Shown: positions 6,750 through 8,408 of the stretch, one piece after another
Position numbering within the stretch: position 1 is the first letter of the stretch
How the letters are laid out: each line of letters begins with the position of its first letter
Source: Deltaproteobacteria bacterium
Lineage (GTDB): Bacteria; Myxococcota; B64-G9
Assembly (NCBI GenBank): GCA_030591745.1
Contig: JAUVAM010000119.1
Coordinates: forward strand, 1 to 8,408
DNA length: 8,408 nucleotides
Direction: 5' to 3'
Translations under genes and position numbers: made by a program
Notes under the pieces: generated by a model
Seen by the model: only the letters and a program-made list of their open reading frames with translations
The model's database searches: none
Told to the model about the DNA's origin: nothing

Positions 6750-8408
6750 CGGAGCACCGGGCCAAACTGGATCGATGGATTCCCTGGCTGGCTGCCCTGG
6801 GTCTGCTGGCCCTGGGCCTGGGCCTGCTCGCACTTTTGGGTTTCGATTTCTCTTCCAAATTGATCCACTGGCGAGACCATCCCTTTGATCGAAGCAATCT
6901 GCGATTCGCCGCGGAAAGCTTCTCTTTCAGCACGCGGCTCTGGGGCTACGACCCCATGCACCTGTTCGGCTGGACGCCCAACGTTTTTTACAACCCCCTG
7001 GCCAGTCTGGCCGCCGGAGCCTTCTCCGCTCCTTTCAACTATTCGCCTGCCGCCTACGTGGTTTGGCTTCTGGGTTTGCTATGGATCACGAGTCTTGCGG
7101 GATGGGCCCTTCTGCCCCGAGGAACCACGAAAAGCGCATGGCTGGCTGGGGCGGCGGTGGCCGGTGGTCTAACCTGGCTGGTCTATCCGACAGACGTGGG
7201 TCTCATCGACGCAAACCCGGTGCAGGTGCTCTACACCGGCCAATGGGCCCAGCGTTTGGGCATCGCCCTGGGCCTTTTGTCATTGGAGCGATTTTGGCGC
7301 GCCTTGTTGGCCATGGACGAGGGACAGCGCCGAAGGGCCGCCGAGCGCGGCCTGGCAGCAGCCGCCCTCTGGGGGGCCAGTCTCTTTGCCCACTTCATGA
7401 GCGGCTACGCCACAGCCGTGGGTTTGGGCTTTCTCAGCCTGCATCACCTGCTTGCCCGTCGCCTTGCAGGCAGGCGCTTCGGCCCCGCGCCCCTTTTGGT
7501 GTTGCTTGGTGTCTCGCTGGCCATGGCGCTGCTCTATGCGGATTTTTTCGCCGCCTTCTTCGGCCTGCAGGCCGACTTTCACAACCTGCCTCTGCTGCGC
7601 TGGGAGTTACCAGACGGTGCCTTCGCCACGGTGCGAGACGTGCTGATTCCCGCCCTGCCCCTGCTCTTGCTGCCCGGCCTGGTCGCCCTGGGCCAGGGAG
7701 AACGTGACCGCCGATCCCTGGCAAAGGGGGGCTTGCCCCTGCTGGTGTTCACCGCCGCAGCCATATCCAGTCCGGCACATATGCTTCTCTGGTGCATCGG
7801 CATCATCGTCTCGGGACTGATAGCGGCTCGCATGGAAGGACGGGTCTCGGTGCGCCATTGGTTGCCGAGCGTAGCCTTCAGCCTCTGGACCCTGGCCTGC
7901 GCTCCAGACAGCCTGCTCATCTTCGGCCTGGACCTGAGCCTATTGCTGCCTTTTTCGGCCTCTTTGGGCTTTGCCAAGTTCGCCGCCTTCGCCCGCTTGG
8001 CCTTCATTGCCTGGCTGGGTCTGCTGGCGGCAGACAGCCTAAACAGCATTCGTCCGCTAAGTCGATGGCTCCAAGCTTTGGCCTGGGTCCTGCTGCTGGC
8101 CGGCATGGCCCTGCCCCTCAGCCTCTCCATCAGCGCCGACAAAGGGGCCCAAACATTCTTCACCTGGATTGCCCAGGGAGATGATCAGGGGACCCAAGCC
8201 CTGCGAACCCGCATGCTGCAGGTCGCCGGCCAAGTCGATGCCGGGCACCACATCCTCATGGAAGACCCTTTGCATCACGCCGAGGATTCTGCCCTCGCAG
8301 GTCGCGGTCTGCCCCACGGGCACATCGTCTATGACATCGGCCCGGAGGCAGGCCGTCCGGTGCTGGGCGGTTCGGTGACCACCCGCTACCTGACCCATCC
8401 CTACGCCC
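6746..8408 (+). CDS. Large polytopic membrane protein, GT-C-like / PTPS-related type, C-terminal end cut by window
   Basis: The frame is open for 554 codons to the window edge. After a short basic N terminus, a helix at about 11-32 leads into an outer loop containing WRDHPFDRSNLRFAAESF (Asp44, His45, Asp48) and GYDP...FYNPLASL (67-88). This resembles the first loop of multispanning proteins annotated as 6-pyruvoyl-tetrahydropterin synthase related (PF10131) and other GT-C-like proteins, where an acidic residue follows helix 1 and a P-L motif precedes helix 2. Further features are GQWAQRLGIALGL (165-177), LFAHFMSGYAT (213-223) and many Leu/Ala-rich helices up to about 463. From about 465 a soluble, probably outer-face region begins, with six histidines between 501 and 526 and GRPVLGG at 536-542. 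I cannot name a reaction. By position, coupled to a GT-C transferase and a lipid-linked sugar synthase, a second transferase or an acceptor-handling partner is likely. No stop occurs before the edge, so the full size is unknown. Confidence 0.75.
   Translation, partial: MTEHRAKLDRWIPWLAALGLLALGLGLLALLGFDFSSKLIHWRDHPFDRSNLRFAAESFSFSTRLWGYDPMHLFGWTPNVFYNPLASLAAGAFSAPFNYSPAAYVVWLLGLLWITSLAGWALLPRGTTKSAWLAGAAVAGGLTWLVYPTDVGLIDANPVQVLYTGQWAQRLGIALGLLSLERFWRALLAMDEGQRRRAAERGLAAAALWGASLFAHFMSGYATAVGLGFLSLHHLLARRLAGRRFGPAPLLVLLGVSLAMALLYADFFAAFFGLQADFHNLPLLRWELPDGAFATVRDVLIPALPLLLLPGLVALGQGERDRRSLAKGGLPLLVFTAAAISSPAHMLLWCIGIIVSGLIAARMEGRVSVRHWLPSVAFSLWTLACAPDSLLIFGLDLSLLLPFSASLGFAKFAAFARLAFIAWLGLLAADSLNSIRPLSRWLQALAWVLLLAGMALPLSLSISADKGAQTFFTWIAQGDDQGTQALRTRMLQVAGQVDAGHHILMEDPLHHAEDSALAGRGLPHGHIVYDIGPEAGRPVLGGSVTTRYLTHPYA

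Noticed and set aside
7063..7707. A 214-codon plus-strand frame inside the last membrane protein gene
   Set aside because: It is Arg/Gly/Pro-rich and out of frame with a continuous membrane protein. It is a typical GC-rich shadow frame.
1..8408. tRNA, rRNA, CRISPR arrays, insertion sequences, toxin-antitoxin or phage genes
   Set aside because: Both strands were read for these. Coding sequence fills nearly the whole window, the gaps are short, and no regular repeats, transposase motifs or terminal inverted repeats were seen.

Overview
The window is ordinary, densely coded bacterial chromosome: moderately high GC, short gaps, no mobile element, RNA gene or CRISPR array seen. It holds six protein genes, two of them cut by the window ends. 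The families present (a double-Cache HAMP histidine kinase of the HEINNPL type, a possible [4Fe-4S] flavoprotein, lipid-linked sugar enzymes) suggest a Gram-negative, probably anaerobic bacterium of the Desulfobacterota (deltaproteobacterial) kind. That placement is an inference from gene style only.

Left part, minus strand: positions 1-1900 encode a membrane sensor histidine kinase whose last residues lie beyond the window. The GTG start at 1900 is preferred because a strong Shine-Dalgarno sequence lies just upstream of it. About 114 bases further right, 2015-3190 encodes a cytoplasmic GT4-type (GT-B fold) glycosyltransferase, also on the minus strand.

Middle: a 168-base divergent gap (3191-3358) carries a plausible sigma-70-type promoter reading to the right.

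Right part, plus strand: four tightly packed genes look like one operon that continues past the window. They are (1) a flavodoxin-fold, NADPH-dependent FMN reductase-like protein with a CX2CX2CX5C cysteine motif, like iron-sulfur flavoproteins; (2) after 24 bases, a GT2 polyprenyl-phosphate glycosyltransferase with two C-terminal membrane helices; (3) overlapping it by 11 bases, a polytopic GT-C glycosyltransferase of the GT39/PMT/ArnT kind with an Asp-Glu pair in its first outer loop; (4) overlapping by ATGA, another large polytopic membrane protein, incomplete here.

The simplest joint reading is that gene 2 charges a polyprenyl phosphate with a sugar on the cytoplasmic face, the lipid-linked sugar is flipped, and gene 3 (perhaps also gene 4) transfers it to an acceptor on the outer face of the membrane. 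The divergent GT4 enzyme may act in the same envelope glycan pathway. The role of the flavoprotein at the head of this operon is unexplained and is the oddest feature of the window. Acceptor and sugar cannot be told from sequence.
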